Assembly (NCBI GenBank): GCA_023515795.1
Contig: JALGPX010000069.1
Coordinates: 9,179-62,940, forward strand
Origin: Amoeboaphelidium occidentale
Lineage: Eukaryota; Aphelidiomycota; Aphelidea
DNA length: 53,762 bases
Reading direction: 5' to 3'
Position 1 is the first letter of the stretch. The number at the start of each line of letters is the position of its first letter. Shown here in pieces: positions 18,436-29,525 of this stretch. The notes beneath the pieces are model-generated. The model searched no databases. It saw nothing but the letters and a program-made list of their open reading frames with translations, and was not told the DNA's origin. Made by a program: the position numbers and the translations under genes.

Positions 18436-18638
18436 CCTTCCGACAAAGAAAACCAAACCGCAGCGATTAAGAAGATCTTGAAGGATTACAGTGCACAGAA
18501 GGTTATAATCGTCTCCTATCACTCAAATAAAATCGTTTAAATTCCCTTCTTAATGAAATAGCACGCTACTTTCAGGCACAAGATACTTTTGGCTCCAAGC
18601 TCGCCGATCATAGATTTCCTTTCGCCAACAACTTTCAA

Positions 18639-19556
18639 ATGTCGCTAAGTGCACAGGCTACGCTCGCAAAGACTTTTGTCAACGCAGTTCCCCGTTCTTT
18701 TGGTGCTGTAGCAGCTGCGCCATCCTCCACCAGAGCGCTCAACATTCTGAAGCACTCTTCTAATGACGACGATGATCACAAGAGGAATGACGACAAGAAG
18801 TGGAGCCAACTAAGAGCGTACTCAACCACCAGAGTCATTCCATCAGGTAACACTTTTACTTTAAAGCTGTATGATATCTCATCTCTTCTAATTCAGGCTC
18901 AACTGTCAAATTTGCCCAACAGCAGCGATTCTACTCAAAGAAAGTGGAGACTACACAAATCCCTGACTTTTCCGCATACAAAAAGACATCTTCCGCAACT
19001 ACGAATGAAAACGGAAGAGCGTTGCATTACGTCATGATGGGCACAACTGGCTTCGTTGGTGCGATGGCTGCAAAGAACTTGGTTGTTGATTTCCTGACGC
19101 AATTGACGCCCGCTGATGATGTTTTGGCTCTCGCAAAGGCTGAAGTTGATATTTCTGGTATTCCGGAAGGAAAGAATGTCACAATTAAGTGGCGTGGTAA
19201 GCCCGTGTTCATTCGCCACCGTACTCAGGCTGAGATTGATGAAGCTAATTCTGTTGCTTTGAATCAGTTAAGAGATCCAGAGACTGTAAGTTTATTTTAG
19301 TTTTCCGGAGTGGTTAATTTATTTAAAGGATGCTGATCGTGTCAAGAAACCAGAGTGGCTGGTTGTTTTGGGTATCTGCACGCATTTGGGTTGTGTCCCT
19401 ATTGGAGAAGCTGGTGATTATGATGGTTGGTACTGTCCATGCCACGGATCGCATTATGATATCTCTGGTCGTATTAGGAAGGGACCAGCTCCTTTGAACT
19501 TGGAAATACCTCCTTATGATTTCAATGAAGATGATACCAAGCTAATTATTGGTTAA
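18639..19556 (+). CDS. RIP1: Mitochondrial Rieske iron-sulfur protein of complex III
   Basis: The [2Fe-2S] subunit of the cytochrome bc1 complex, passing electrons from ubiquinol to cytochrome c1. Exons 18639-18846, 18897-19285 and 19329-19556; introns 50 and 43 nt; product 274 aa. Cluster ligands are in CTHLGC (C216, H218; C221 forms the disulfide) and CPCHGSH (C235, C237 disulfide, H238). The membrane anchor [21 protein letters not shown] and the hinge [18 protein letters not shown] are present. The N-terminus is unusually long: an Arg/Ser/Ala presequence, an acidic [12 protein letters not shown] insert (about 44-55), then a second presequence-like [11 protein letters not shown]. Yeast Rip1 is 215 aa. 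The first intron lies between these two parts. Confidence 0.96.
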
Positions 19557-19557
19557 A

Positions 19558-19563
19558 AATAAA
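19558..19563 (+). terminator. AATAAA polyadenylation-type signal after the Rieske gene
   Basis: AATAAA begins two bases after the TAA stop (19554-19556) in the 21-bp gap before the convergent OTU gene stop. Cleavage would have to occur inside the neighbouring gene's 3' coding end. Confidence 0.4.
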
Positions 19564-19577
19564 AAATGGGATACACT

Positions 19578-20519
19578 TCAAATACTCAGTACTTTTAGAC
19601 CTGTTGGTGGCACTTTAATCGTAGCCTTTTCCACCTGAAGATCTTTCTCTGTTTTACTTTCTCCAGAACGGTTCATCTTTTTGGCTTTTCTTTCCTTCTT
19701 CTTGCGCGCCTTTTGCTCTCTTGAAGTCAATCTTCTTTCAGTCTTTTTTGTTTCGACCTCTGGCTCTTTGTCAACTTCAGGCTCAGGCTTAGGCTCTTTA
19801 AAAACAGGCAGCTCTTCTTCTTCTTTATCTTTAACTGAAAGGGTTATGAGCTCCTCTATAGTCTGATCAATATCATAATGTGCATCTGTTAGTGTTTGTT
19901 GTATTGTTTGAACATCTGAAACACCTGTAGACGTCACAATGTGCTTCAATTTCCACTCAGGCAATTCTTCAGAATCATCTTGTAATTCTGCAACTGAATT
20001 TTGACTTGGCTTTTCCATTTCGAATACGCCGTCGTTGGGACCATCTACAGGTCTTACTGATGAATAATGCTCAAAAGAATGATACGCAATGTGAATAGTT
20101 CTCTTCTTGCCAGTGTCACCTTCAGACGCATCAATTGTCAGTATCAGTCCATCATCCTGATATATACAAATGAGAACGTGGAATAACTTTGAGAATGCAA
20201 CCAACTCCAAATTACCACCATAAGTTCCATCCTGCCGCATAAGCTTCAAATGATGCTCCAGAGAATCATCAGGTATAAATGGCGCAAAGTCTTGAGGATG
20301 ATCTTCCATGAAATCGCATACTTTAGCGCGATATATAGAATGGTTTGAAGGTGATCCTTCGTATTGATCGCATAGCGCCCTGAACAGACAGTTTCCATCG
20401 CCGCGCAGGTCTTTAATCTTCAGGCCCAACTTATGCAAATGCGACTCGACTTGTCCTGGCGCGCTACTTACACCGAACTTCCGCGCTTTTGATTTTTCAT
20501 TTCTCTTGGACTTCCCCAT
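19578..20519 (-). CDS. OTU-domain deubiquitinase with UBA domain (OTUD3-like)
   Basis: Cysteine protease that cleaves ubiquitin chains. 313 aa, single exon. The OTU domain starts at about 27: DGNCLFRAL with D41 and catalytic C44; FAPFIPDDSLEHHL; YGGNLELVAFSKLFHVLICIY; and HSFEHYSSVR with catalytic H151. A UBA-like helix set follows (about 192-224, containing VQTIQQTLTDAHYDIDQTIEELI in part), then a strongly basic and acidic tail with KARKKKERKAKK. The OTU plus UBA order matches OTUD3, whose animal form prefers K6 and K11 chains; specificity here is unknown. Its start codon is 14 bp from that of the PGP-like phosphatase on the opposite strand. Confidence 0.88.
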   Translation of the reverse strand: MGKSKRNEKSKARKFGVSSAPGQVESHLHKLGLKIKDLRGDGNCLFRALCDQYEGSPSNHSIYRAKVCDFMEDHPQDFAPFIPDDSLEHHLKLMRQDGTYGGNLELVAFSKLFHVLICIYQDDGLILTIDASEGDTGKKRTIHIAYHSFEHYSSVRPVDGPNDGVFEMEKPSQNSVAELQDDSEELPEWKLKHIVTSTGVSDVQTIQQTLTDAHYDIDQTIEELITLSVKDKEEEELPVFKEPKPEPEVDKEPEVETKKTERRLTSREQKARKKKERKAKKMNRSGESKTEKDLQVEKATIKVPPTGLKVLSI

Positions 20520-20533
20520 TTCACTCTGTCGAA

Positions 20534-21433
20534 ATGAAAGAACTTTTAAGCAAAGAAGACTTTAAAGATTTTATTGATAGAATTGATACCTTCCTTTTGG
20601 ACTGCGATGGTGTGTTGTGGCACGGTAATGAAGTTCTGCCTGGCATAAAGGAAACTTTGGCATATCTGCGTCAATTGAAGAAGCGTCTGATATTCGTAAC
20701 CAATAACAGCACCAAATCTCGCGAGGGTTATCTGAAAAAGTTCACGTCTCTGGGAATAGAGGCTAAAAAGGAAGAAATCGTCTGTTCGAGTTATGCAGCA
20801 GCTGTTTACATCTCCAAGTTTGCAGATTTACCGAAAGATCGAAAGATTTACGTCATCGGAGAACGTGGCATTTGTGATGAATTGGATGACGCTGGTCTTC
20901 AATGGGTAGGCGGGCCAGAAGCGGATCGTGAGTACTTGGTTACAGAAGAAGACAGAAGGTCGATTCAGCCTGATGATTCTATAGGTGCTGTTCTTATGGG
21001 CTTCGATAATTGTTTCAATTATCGTAAACTGTCTAAAGCGCATTGCTACATAAGATACAATTCTTATTGTGAATTCTACGCGACAAATGATGATGCTACG
21101 CTGCCAATTTATGATAAGTTGTTTCCAGGGACTGGTTGTAATATTCAAGCTCTTGCGACTGCTACTGGCAGGAAGCCTCTTGTGTTTGGAAAACCTAATA
21201 AGCCTATGATGGATGCAATTTTGAAATCCTTTGATCTTAACAAGAGAACGACTTGTATGGTTGGTGATCGTTTGAATACAGATATTCAGTTTGGGCTTCA
21301 AGGAGGTTTGAGGACGCTTTTGGTGTTAACAGGTGTCACTCAATTGAATGACCTAAATTCTCTGCCTGACTCTGAGAAGCCTCATTTTTACACGAATACT
21401 TTCGCTGATTTGCTAAGAATAACCGGTGAATAG
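20534..21433 (+). CDS. PHO13: Phosphoglycolate/4-nitrophenyl phosphatase (PHO13/PGP family HAD)
   Basis: HAD-superfamily phosphatase that removes toxic side products of glycolysis (2-phosphoglycolate, 4-phosphoerythronate in the yeast and mammalian enzymes). 299 aa from ATG at 20534; upstream open sequence has no ATG. Motif I is LLDCDGVLWHG (nucleophile D23, acid D25), motif II FVTNNSTKSR, motif III GKPNKPM, and motif IV MVGDRLNTDIQFG. The C2-type cap between motifs II and III is of normal size, and length equals yeast Pho13 (about 312 aa). Single exon. Its stop faces that of the orphan secreted protein across 21 bp. Confidence 0.92.
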   Translation: MKELLSKEDFKDFIDRIDTFLLDCDGVLWHGNEVLPGIKETLAYLRQLKKRLIFVTNNSTKSREGYLKKFTSLGIEAKKEEIVCSSYAAAVYISKFADLPKDRKIYVIGERGICDELDDAGLQWVGGPEADREYLVTEEDRRSIQPDDSIGAVLMGFDNCFNYRKLSKAHCYIRYNSYCEFYATNDDATLPIYDKLFPGTGCNIQALATATGRKPLVFGKPNKPMMDAILKSFDLNKRTTCMVGDRLNTDIQFGLQGGLRTLLVLTGVTQLNDLNSLPDSEKPHFYTNTFADLLRITGE

Positions 21434-21454
21434 AGAGTTATTTTAATTAGTTAG

Positions 21455-23440
21455 TTAGGAGAAGTTTGCAACAACTATAGGCTGAATCACTTCATCTAGA
21501 TTCTCAAATGTCGCATACTTAGCCACCATCACACTGTAAACTCCGCCAGGCTCAGTAGAATCTCTTGGAAGAGGACATAGGAAACTGAATGTGCTCCATT
21601 CTTGAGGGCGAACAATTGCATGACTCAAAGCATCATCATATTCACAACGAGTTGAAACACCACCAAGAGCAACAGATGATTCACAAATACGAACAACAGC
21701 AGTCGGAAGATCAGCGCGTGAGCTCTTGTAACTGACAGATATAGTAGTTTCTTCTCCTGGAGTACAAGGTAATGAATTATATGCAACAGACCAACCACAG
21801 TTTCTCATTTCAGAGTAAGGTCTTACATTTCTTTCGCATTTAGCTGTAGTGGATGCTCCTGCAGTTCTTACTCTTACTTTGGTTTTGTTCAAATTGTTCA
21901 TGGCATAATTTGTTTCCAAATCACAAACAGGACGAGTAGCATTCACAGATTTCTTCATTAATTTGAAACGCTCTTCTTCTTTGTGCAAGATCTGTTTCTT
22001 TGGCTTCTCAGTCAACGCTGGCAGACCTTCGCACATGAATCCATAGGTATTAATTCTAGTTCTCAGAACTCTTGTCCTATCATCATTAATTTTTGTGATG
22101 TCGACCCATTGACAAGGTGATCCAACAGGTATTGTGTATGCCCAACCTGATGAGATGCCCTGCCAGTCACAAGAATCATAATCAGTTGCCAAAGGAGAGT
22201 ATTCGTGGTTCTGCAAACGCTGGGTATCATGAACACAAGTTGCGATCGGAACTCCTTGAAGTTTAGCAAGAGAGTAATTTCCAAACAATGTATACTTGAA
22301 ATCTCCTGCACATTTATCATATGAATAAATACCAGAGTCAATAAAAAGAGAAGGATTTCCTTCTTTACCAAACCTTGCAACGTTCAAGAATCTAGCGATA
22401 CCAGTATTCAAAGCATTTGTTGAAAACGTCAATAATCTTCTCCATCCTGTTCCAGTTACACATGGAGTGCTAGAAGCATAACAACTATCAGGAGGAAAGT
22501 AGCGGTAAACAACTTTTGCATCTTTAACATCAGGAACTGCAAGATCTCTCTCACGAATTGCAGAACCAACACGATATTTCTTTGCAAGACTTTCTTTGTA
22601 TGGAATTCTTGTCCATGTAACATTGACTCTTTCAATACCAGAGAATAATTCCAAAGAATCCAAACAAGAAAACTCAGAATCGTGGAAGACATGACATTGA
22701 TGATCAGGATTTAACCTTCCACCTGTGCAGGTATCATCAAAGAACATCCTTAAATTTAAGTTTCAACTTAAAGGAAAAAGTTACCAAGCATTAAAAGAAT
22801 TTGCAGAATCCAAGGAAAGCCTAGACTCGTCAATACAAGCGAAACCAGTTCTTTGTAAGAAATAATCAGTATCTCTGGGAAACACGACGGTATCAACCCA
22901 CTGGCCACCTTCTTCAGCAAGGGAAGGCTACAGAACATCAGCATTTAGCAATTTTAAAAGTACCTCAGCAAGTTTAACGGATCCACGCCTCGCAACAACG
23001 ACGCTCTCAAACGTGTACTCCATCGCGATAAACTTATTGTCGCCTTCATTGATCTCAAACGGACCGCGACCATTTGGGTCGATCTTAATTTTCCATACTT
23101 TCTCTGGTGGGAACACTAATTGGCCCTTTTCTTCGCCCGGGTAATAAAATCTTCTGTAGACTTGTTTGTGCAGTGTAAACTTTGCTTGTTGTCTAGCCTT
23201 CTTCAGCCAGTAATTCTTTGGAGGATTCTTAAAACCATTAAGCAATGTCTCAATAGTCTTCTCTGTGAACTCTTGACCATCCAAGTTAGTAGGAACCAAG
23301 GATGCAACCACTGAAGTGTAAGACACGGAAATCAAAGCGCCAGGATTCGGGTCGAAAGCGCTGATTTCCTGAAACTCCGGTTTCTTCTGGCACATGATGA
23401 AGGGCAGCAGTGCAAAGAAACTTAAAAGTCTTTTAGTCAT
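21455..23440 (-). CDS. Large secreted cysteine-rich protein of unknown family
   Basis: Exons 22964-23440, 22785-22927 and 21455-22748 with two 36-nt introns; product 637 aa. The junctions give SVKLAE-PSLAEEGGQW and SFNAW-MFFDDTCTGG without frame loss. The start ATG (23440) is followed by a clear signal peptide (MTKRLLSFFALLPFIMCQ). No transmembrane or GPI-like C-terminus is seen, so it is probably secreted or periplasmic. From about residue 180 on, cysteines are frequent (FACIDE, DDTCTGG, HQCHVFHD, FSCLDS, CAGDF, CDWQG, CERN, NCGWS, LPCTPG), suggesting disulfide-stabilised modules. Several N-glycosylation sequons are visible (NVT, NYS, NAT, NKT). I cannot name the family. It may be an extracellular enzyme, adhesin or host-interaction protein. 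Confidence 0.75.
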
Positions 23441-23595
23441 TTCGAAACTGAAAAATAAATGAGCTGAAACGTGAGCGTCATGTCCAGCATTGTTTTTTGT
23501 TGGGCAACAATCGCGCTCAATTGTCACGAAAAGAATGCCAGCGTCTTAGCGAATGTCAAAACACCTTGCTCGGGGTTATTCACATGATATCAAGT

Positions 23596-25168
23596 TTATT
23601 CCAGAGTTTTTGCCTTATAAACTAGCATGTACGCCATATGCCAGTCCCCACCACCATACAACTTTTCGATATCTTCACCCTTCACTGGGGACACTTTATC
23701 ATCATCAAATTTCCACCATTCATCCATGTATTCTCTTCCTTTTACCCATGCCATATAATGACCTGAATCAGCAGAACGACCAACATGAGTTAAAACAGAA
23801 ACTAATTCATAGTTTGCAGTTGGATTAATTCCTTCTTCATCGTACAAATACTCGTCAACTTTTCCTCTCAGTGTTTCCTTCAATTCGATTCCTAAATCCT
23901 TTGCAGATACTTTAACAGCTTCAGCTGGTCTCTCTTTTCTTTGTTGTTTTGCAGCATCGTCCTTAGCTAAAGTCTGTTTCATCAAGAGATCTCTGAATGG
24001 TCTCATCTTTTCTTGCAATTCTGGTGTGCACAGAGAGTTTAGGTCCAAGTCAAAAGGATACTTGACAGCCTAAATACCAGTAATTAGTAAAATTCGCGGT
24101 AGATTTTGAAAATACCCTCATGATCTTTGCCTTCTTACGAATATCTTGTTTCCAGAAGAATCTAACGAAACTGACGGTTAAATACTTTGGCAACTTTGAA
24201 ACTTTTGAGGTCATGGAGTAAATCGCAGTTCTGTTCAGTGTTGGTGAGTTCTTTTCGATCTTTTCATTCAATGCTTCCTCCAAACCCTGTGATAAATAAT
24301 TCACATTAACAGAAATGTGACATCTCAGCTTTCTGAATTCTTCATGCGTAACAACAGGTGCTTCTTCTGGTGCCTCGTCGCACTTCATAGTTTTCTCAAA
24401 TGTTCCAGTCATGTACTTCTCAACAAACGATGATCCACCAGGAAGTTTAAAATTGCTGTCCAAATTTGTAATCAAAGCAGAGAAGCACTCATCAGCATCC
24501 TGTTGTGCAAAGCTTCCATTTACCTGTTGAGCGAATTGATCGTATTGTGCTCGCAAAGTCTGCAAGAAGATCAGCGGATTAATTTCAGCACCGCCATCGT
24601 TCAGCTGTCTCATTAAATCCCTCAATGCAATTGTTAAATTCTTGCTACGATCAACCCCAAATGTGCCCTGTAAGTCCTTTTGCAAAGATGTTCCAAGTTC
24701 CGGAATCGAGCGAAGACACTGCAACGTGGCATTCATGTAACAAGTATTTCCCAAATTAGTCAAACCAGCAGGAATCATAAGCGCAGTATTTCTTTGTGAG
24801 GTCGACATATCTTCCAAGAATTTTGGCTTCTCAACAGGTTCTTTAGGAATTTGTGCTCCAGGCGTGCCCTTCACAGTTTAACTTTGAATCGCCTTTAAAT
24901 CACATTACCATCATCATAAACACATGCCCATTAGGAACATTCAAAGCTTTCAAGTCCGTGTCATCCTTTAATAAAGTAAATCACCTTCGTCTATTAACGG
25001 AATTACCTTCAACATGCCTCCTTTGATCATAATCTTCTGCTTTTCAGGTTCAACTTGAGTCAACTTGTAAAGCTGTTCCTTAAAATCCCTGGCAGGCTTC
25101 GTAACGTCCAGTGGGATGTCGTCGAACTTCTTTCCGGACCATTTGACTGATACTTTGAGAATCGTCAT
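23596..25168 (-). CDS. UBP6: Proteasome-associated deubiquitinase UBP6/USP14
   Basis: Trims ubiquitin chains on the 26S proteasome and gates degradation. Four exons: 25007-25168, 24909-24965, 24116-24868 and 23596-24069; introns 41, 40 and 46 nt; 481 aa (yeast Ubp6: 499). Exons 1-2 encode the N-terminal ubiquitin-like domain that docks on Rpn1 (VSVKWSGKKFDDIPLD, KIMIKGGMLKDDTDL, ending VFMMMGT). The USP domain has GLTNLGNTCYMNA (catalytic C116), QQDADECFSALI, the VLTHVGRSADSGHYMAWVK box (H428) and WWKFDDDKV. A Zn-binding CxxC pair is not visible. Exon 2 is only 57 nt. The upstream sugar transporter stops 52 bp before its start. Confidence 0.95.
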
Positions 25169-25220
25169 GTTGCAAACAAACAGGAAAGAATGGAACAGAA
25201 CTGAGACTGATGTAAAGTAT

Positions 25221-26715
25221 CTATTCAAGAAGGGCGCTAATTTCTTCAAATGTTTTACCGTTTGGTTCAGGTAGGAGAATATTTATGATGATAGCGCATA
25301 CTAGAGAGATTATACAGAAGGGCAAGAATGTCAGGCTTTGTAACAGATCTTGGATCTTTAGAAACGAGAAACCGACAATAAAGTTCGATATCCATGATAC
25401 TGAATTACAAACAGATGCAGCTGGCGCAACAGCATAAGTCGGGAAGAGCTCCGGAAGAAGTAGCCACGGTATCGGTCCTAAACCGACAGCAAAGCAGCAA
25501 ACAAGCACAGCGATTGAAACAGCCACCAACGCTTCAATTTTAAACACTGAACCAATAACGATTATTCCCAACGTTAAAGCAGTGGAATATTGACTAAATA
25601 ATAATAGAACGCGGCGGCCAAGTCTGTCGATGAGATAAACTGAAACAATAGTTATGAAAACATTAACGCCGCCAATAATTAATGTGAGAATATTTGCCTG
25701 ATCGTGCCCTTCTCCCATAAGCTTTTCAAATATCGTTGTAGAGAACATAATAACACCATTAATCGCAGAGAATTGTTGAGCGAAGAGAGCCGTCGAAGCA
25801 ATTATCAATGCAGTTCTTAACGATGAAACGCGCAGTAAATCTGCTAGGCTCATGTGTCTTTCTGTATGCGATGCTTGACACGCTTCATATAGAACATCAT
25901 ATTCTTCAGTTGCAACTGTTTCATCATTCCTCAAGAAGATCAAGTTATCTTTTCCTTCAACATACAATCCTTTTGAAATCAAGTATCTAGGCGACTCTGC
26001 AACCGTAGGGCTTAAAGCCATCTGTAAAAGAGCAGGTATTATAGTTAGAGCAAAAAGGATTCTCCAACCTGGAGCACTAGAAAGAAGAATACCAAATGCT
26101 TGTGAAGCTAGTATAGCCAGAGTGATCATCAGTTGATTCAATGCACCAAGCCTCCCTCTATGATAATTTGTAGAAACTTCGGCAATGTACATTGGAGATG
26201 CAGAAGAAGCTATCCCACTATAATAATTAGCAACGCATCCAAAAGATATCAATTTACCATCCTATGCCCAATATGAAACGCGAAACCATAAGCATAGCAG
26301 GAGACCATGATAATGCCATACACATTCCACCCAATAAGAAGAAGCCATTCATGTAAATTTGTGTGGGTTTACGTCCGATTTTGCGGCATGCGAAACCTCC
26401 AACGAAAGCGCCAACTAATCCACCAATGCAAAGCAGTCCAGCCACTAAGCCCCATTGAAGATCGTCCATCGGTAAGCAGTTTGGTAGCCATCCTCCTTGG
26501 CTGTTTGCATCATCAGTGCATTCAACAATTACGCTCCTCGGAGTATTAATAACGCCCAAATGCCAACCAAACTGAAAGCCTGAGATCGTAGACCATATCA
26601 CAGACCAGAGCGTATTACAGGTTAAGACCTCCTGCCTGGTATCATCAGGGTTTAGTGCAGTCTCACTATCTACACTTCTATCCAAAAGCTTGTCAGGTTC
26701 AATATCTGAAGGCAT
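25221..26715 (-). CDS. Sugar transporter, SLC2/HXT family (copy 1)
   Basis: MFS hexose-type porter, probably at the plasma membrane. Exons 26258-26715 and 25221-26217 with a 40-nt intron; 484 aa. The start is ATG 26715 (MPSDIEPDK), since the longer frame begins with TTG. Twelve hydrophobic segments fit. Family signatures: FQFGWHLGVINTP in TM1, GRKPTQIYMNG, ESPRYLI, QQFSAINGVIMFS in TM7, DRLGRR, GPIPWLLLPELFP in TM10 and EPNGKTFEEI at the end. The junction restores GIGCGIASSASPMYIAEV. Substrate cannot be fixed: QQFSAING departs from the usual QQLSGING. It is a tandem paralogue of the next gene upstream. Confidence 0.92.
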
Positions 26716-26850
26716 GAGAAAATTGTTACGCCTCAAAGGACAAAAATTATCAGCGTTTCAAAATGTTTACGACAATGCTCGGAATTTTAGCAAAGGCTGT
26801 TCGCGTTGGAAATGTCCTGACAAACAATTGCATTTAAGTTAGACCATGCT

Positions 26851-28401
26851 TTATTTCAATAACTCGGTTACTTGTTCAATATTCTTTCCCTTTGTCTCAG
26901 GCAACATAGCAGTCATGATCAACGCTGCCACTAAACTTATAATGGCGAACGGTAAAAATGTGTAAGATCCTAGCAATGCCGATATCTTTAAAAATAGGAA
27001 TCCGACTAAAAACGAACAAAGCCAGTTGATCGCTACACAGACAGAAGCAGCTGGTGCAACTGCAGAAGTAGGAAATATTTCTGGAAGAATAAGCCACGGT
27101 ATAGGACCTTGAAAAATCAAATGAAATCACGTACTTTAAACTTACCTAGACCGATGGCAAAGACTGCAACAAAAGAAATGACACAGACAGCGATTAAAGC
27201 ATCAACATTCAGTAAAGATCCGACAACAATTAGAATAGACAGAATTGCCATTCCGTACTGACTGAATAACAATAAAGCTCTTCTTCCTGCTCTGTCCATC
27301 AAATACACAGATAATATAGTAACAACCAAATTCACAAGACCAACAAAAACAGTCAATAGCTGTGACTGTGACTCTCCCTCTCCCATTAGCTTCTCGAAAA
27401 TCGAAGATGAAAACATAATAACACCATTAATACCAGATAGCTGTTGAGCAATCTGTGCAACAATAGCGATGATCAACGGTTTTCTGAGTGATTTCTTTTG
27501 AAACAATTGGATAATATTTATCTTTTCCTGTGAACTGGAATCGTTCTCTTGTGAAGCTGTAAGGGAATACAATTCCTCGTCAACGTCAGTGGTTCCTCTA
27601 ATTCTTTCCAAAGATATACGTGCTTTAATTTGCTTACCAACACTGATCAAATATCGAGGCGATTCACAGATAAACGGAGCCAACAATAATTGCAACACGG
27701 AAGGAACAATAGAGAATCCCAGTAGTATTCTCCATCCAGGTATATTAGACAGACCAAGTCCCATTAACATTGAAACCAAAATCGCAATAACAACGCCCAA
27801 CTGATGCAATGCTCCAAAAGTACCACGGAATCTGACAGGACTGATTTCAGCAACGTACATTGGCACAGCAGCAGTACACACACCAGCACCGATACCAACA
27901 ACAAAACGACCGACTGTCAATACCTCCTTATTAATAGAAAACGCCATGATCAATGCACCAACAATTAGAAAGACATTCTTGTAGATAATTGTAGCTCTTC
28001 TTCCTAATTTCTTACAGCTGTAACCACCAGCCAAAGCTCCTACCAAACCACCAATGGAAAATATACCTGCGACCAAACCCCACTCGATAGCGTCCATGGG
28101 AATGCAAGGAGGCAAAGTCTGGGAAAGCTCTTCATCAGACGCACCACAACTTCTTATAACTTTCTCAGGATTGTTAATTACTACGCGATAATAAGTAAGT
28201 TTAGTCCTTAGAGGCATAAATGGAAAAGATACCGCCAATGTTCCATCCAAATTGGAATGAGCTGATTACGGCCCAAGCAACGGAAAACATCACGTAGCCG
28301 GTGAGCTTCTCATGAGTGAATGTCGCACTGGAATGAGATGCATCCAAAAGAGGTTTCTGCTCAGATTCTGAGTGTTCTTCTTTATTGATCTTCACACTCA
28401 T
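26851..28401 (-). CDS. Sugar transporter, SLC2/HXT family (copy 2)
   Basis: Exons 28233-28401, 27146-28180 and 26851-27107; introns 52 and 38 nt; 486 aa. Splicing restores FQFGWNIG-VINNPEKVI in TM1 and AIGLG-PIPWLILPEIFP in TM10. Other signatures: ESPRYLI, QQLSGINGVIMFS (canonical hexose-transporter TM7), DRAGRR, ETKGKNIEQV. The intron in TM1 is absent from copy 1, while copy 1 has one intron that copy 2 lacks, so intron positions differ between the paralogues. Canonical TM7 residues make a glucose-type hexose the likeliest substrate (inference). Confidence 0.93.
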
Positions 28402-28451
28402 TGTTGGCGTTGCAAAGCGTTCCAAGAAAAAAAGATATGTGGCGCATATCG

Positions 28452-29525
28452 TCACACGCCTGGAGTTTGAACGTCATAAGAGTCGTTTGAATGATTTAGG
28501 CGCTGTTGTTGTTGTTGCTGCTGTAGTCGAGCCTGCGCAACCAGTTTTTCAAACTCTGAGGAATATGCTGAAGCATGCTTCTTTGCATCATCTTCTGTTT
28601 TGATTGTCGGAGTATGTTTCGTAAGACTAGCTTCCCTTTCTTCTAGCTGCTTGAATATTTGCTCATCACTAACAGGTACTCTGCTCTCACAAGCAGCATT
28701 CCAAATCTGAATAAATAAATTGTATCGCGCTTCCCTGGTTTTGCGATCACCATGCGTTGGGATACCGTACTGATGCATCTCTTGTTTCAATTGACTTTCC
28801 TTCTTCGCTTTATTCCATTGAACAGGAATCTTTTGTCTCTGACTGATAATGTTAAATCCGTTTGAATTAATCAAGTAAAAGTTACTTTGTCTTTTGTTCT
28901 TTAGTAGGTGCGGAGGCATTTGCGGCATTTCGAGGCTTCCTTGTACTCTGATCATTACGCTTAACTTCTACAATGATCACGTCGTCGTCGTCGTCTGAAT
29001 TATCATTAATTTCTGATGAAGTTTCCTTGTATGTCTTTCTGCTGGAAAGATCGCTCTTGCTTGACCGCAGTGCAAACGGATTTTCATTCAAACGCTTTCG
29101 CTTTGCAGGCTGTTTATGGATCTCTTCAGGATCTTTTGCAGCCTTAGTTTTTACCTTCAGAGCAGCAATAGTCTTTTCTCTACAGATGAAACAATAGTTA
29201 TTCTGATACAAAGAGCGCTTCCGTAAACATACCTCACAGCCTTATAAGGTAAAAGAATACTGTCAATAAGACCATTAGAAATAGTATCATTGTTATAATC
29301 CTTAATTTTACAATTGCAAATCGGACAGTGCTTATCACCAGCCATCTGCTGTGAGTCCAGGGCTTGTCGTAAACATAAAGAACAGAATGTGTGACCGCAT
29401 GACGTAACTGTTCTTGCAATATTCAGTAAATCTTTGCATGAGGGGCATCGGAGTAAAGTATCAATTGTCTCCCAGTCTTTGTCTGGCCAGTCTGTTGGAT
29501 CATCAACCAAGTCGTCCATTGTCAT
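28452..29525 (-). CDS. RAD18: RAD18-like E3 ubiquitin ligase (RING + SAP)
   Basis: RAD18 mono-ubiquitinates PCNA to start translesion synthesis. Exons 29233-29525, 28886-29179 and 28452-28842; introns 53 and 43 nt; 325 aa. A RING finger near the N-terminus has C27, C30, C43, H45, C48, C51, C67 and C70 (CGHTFCSLC). A basic, Ser/Asp-rich middle follows. A SAP helix pair at about 205-245 (SQLKQEMHQYGIPTHGDRK, ending IWNAACES) matches the Rad18 SAP region. The UBZ4 zinc finger that normally sits between RING and SAP is not visible, and the protein is shorter than yeast Rad18 (487 aa). The tail contains a run of glutamines. Another RING-SAP ligase cannot be excluded. Confidence 0.78.

Noticed and set aside
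21455-23440. HAP2/GCS1 gamete fusogen or other known cysteine-rich ectodomain
   Set aside because: Cysteine spacing and absence of a transmembrane segment do not fit; no motif could be matched.
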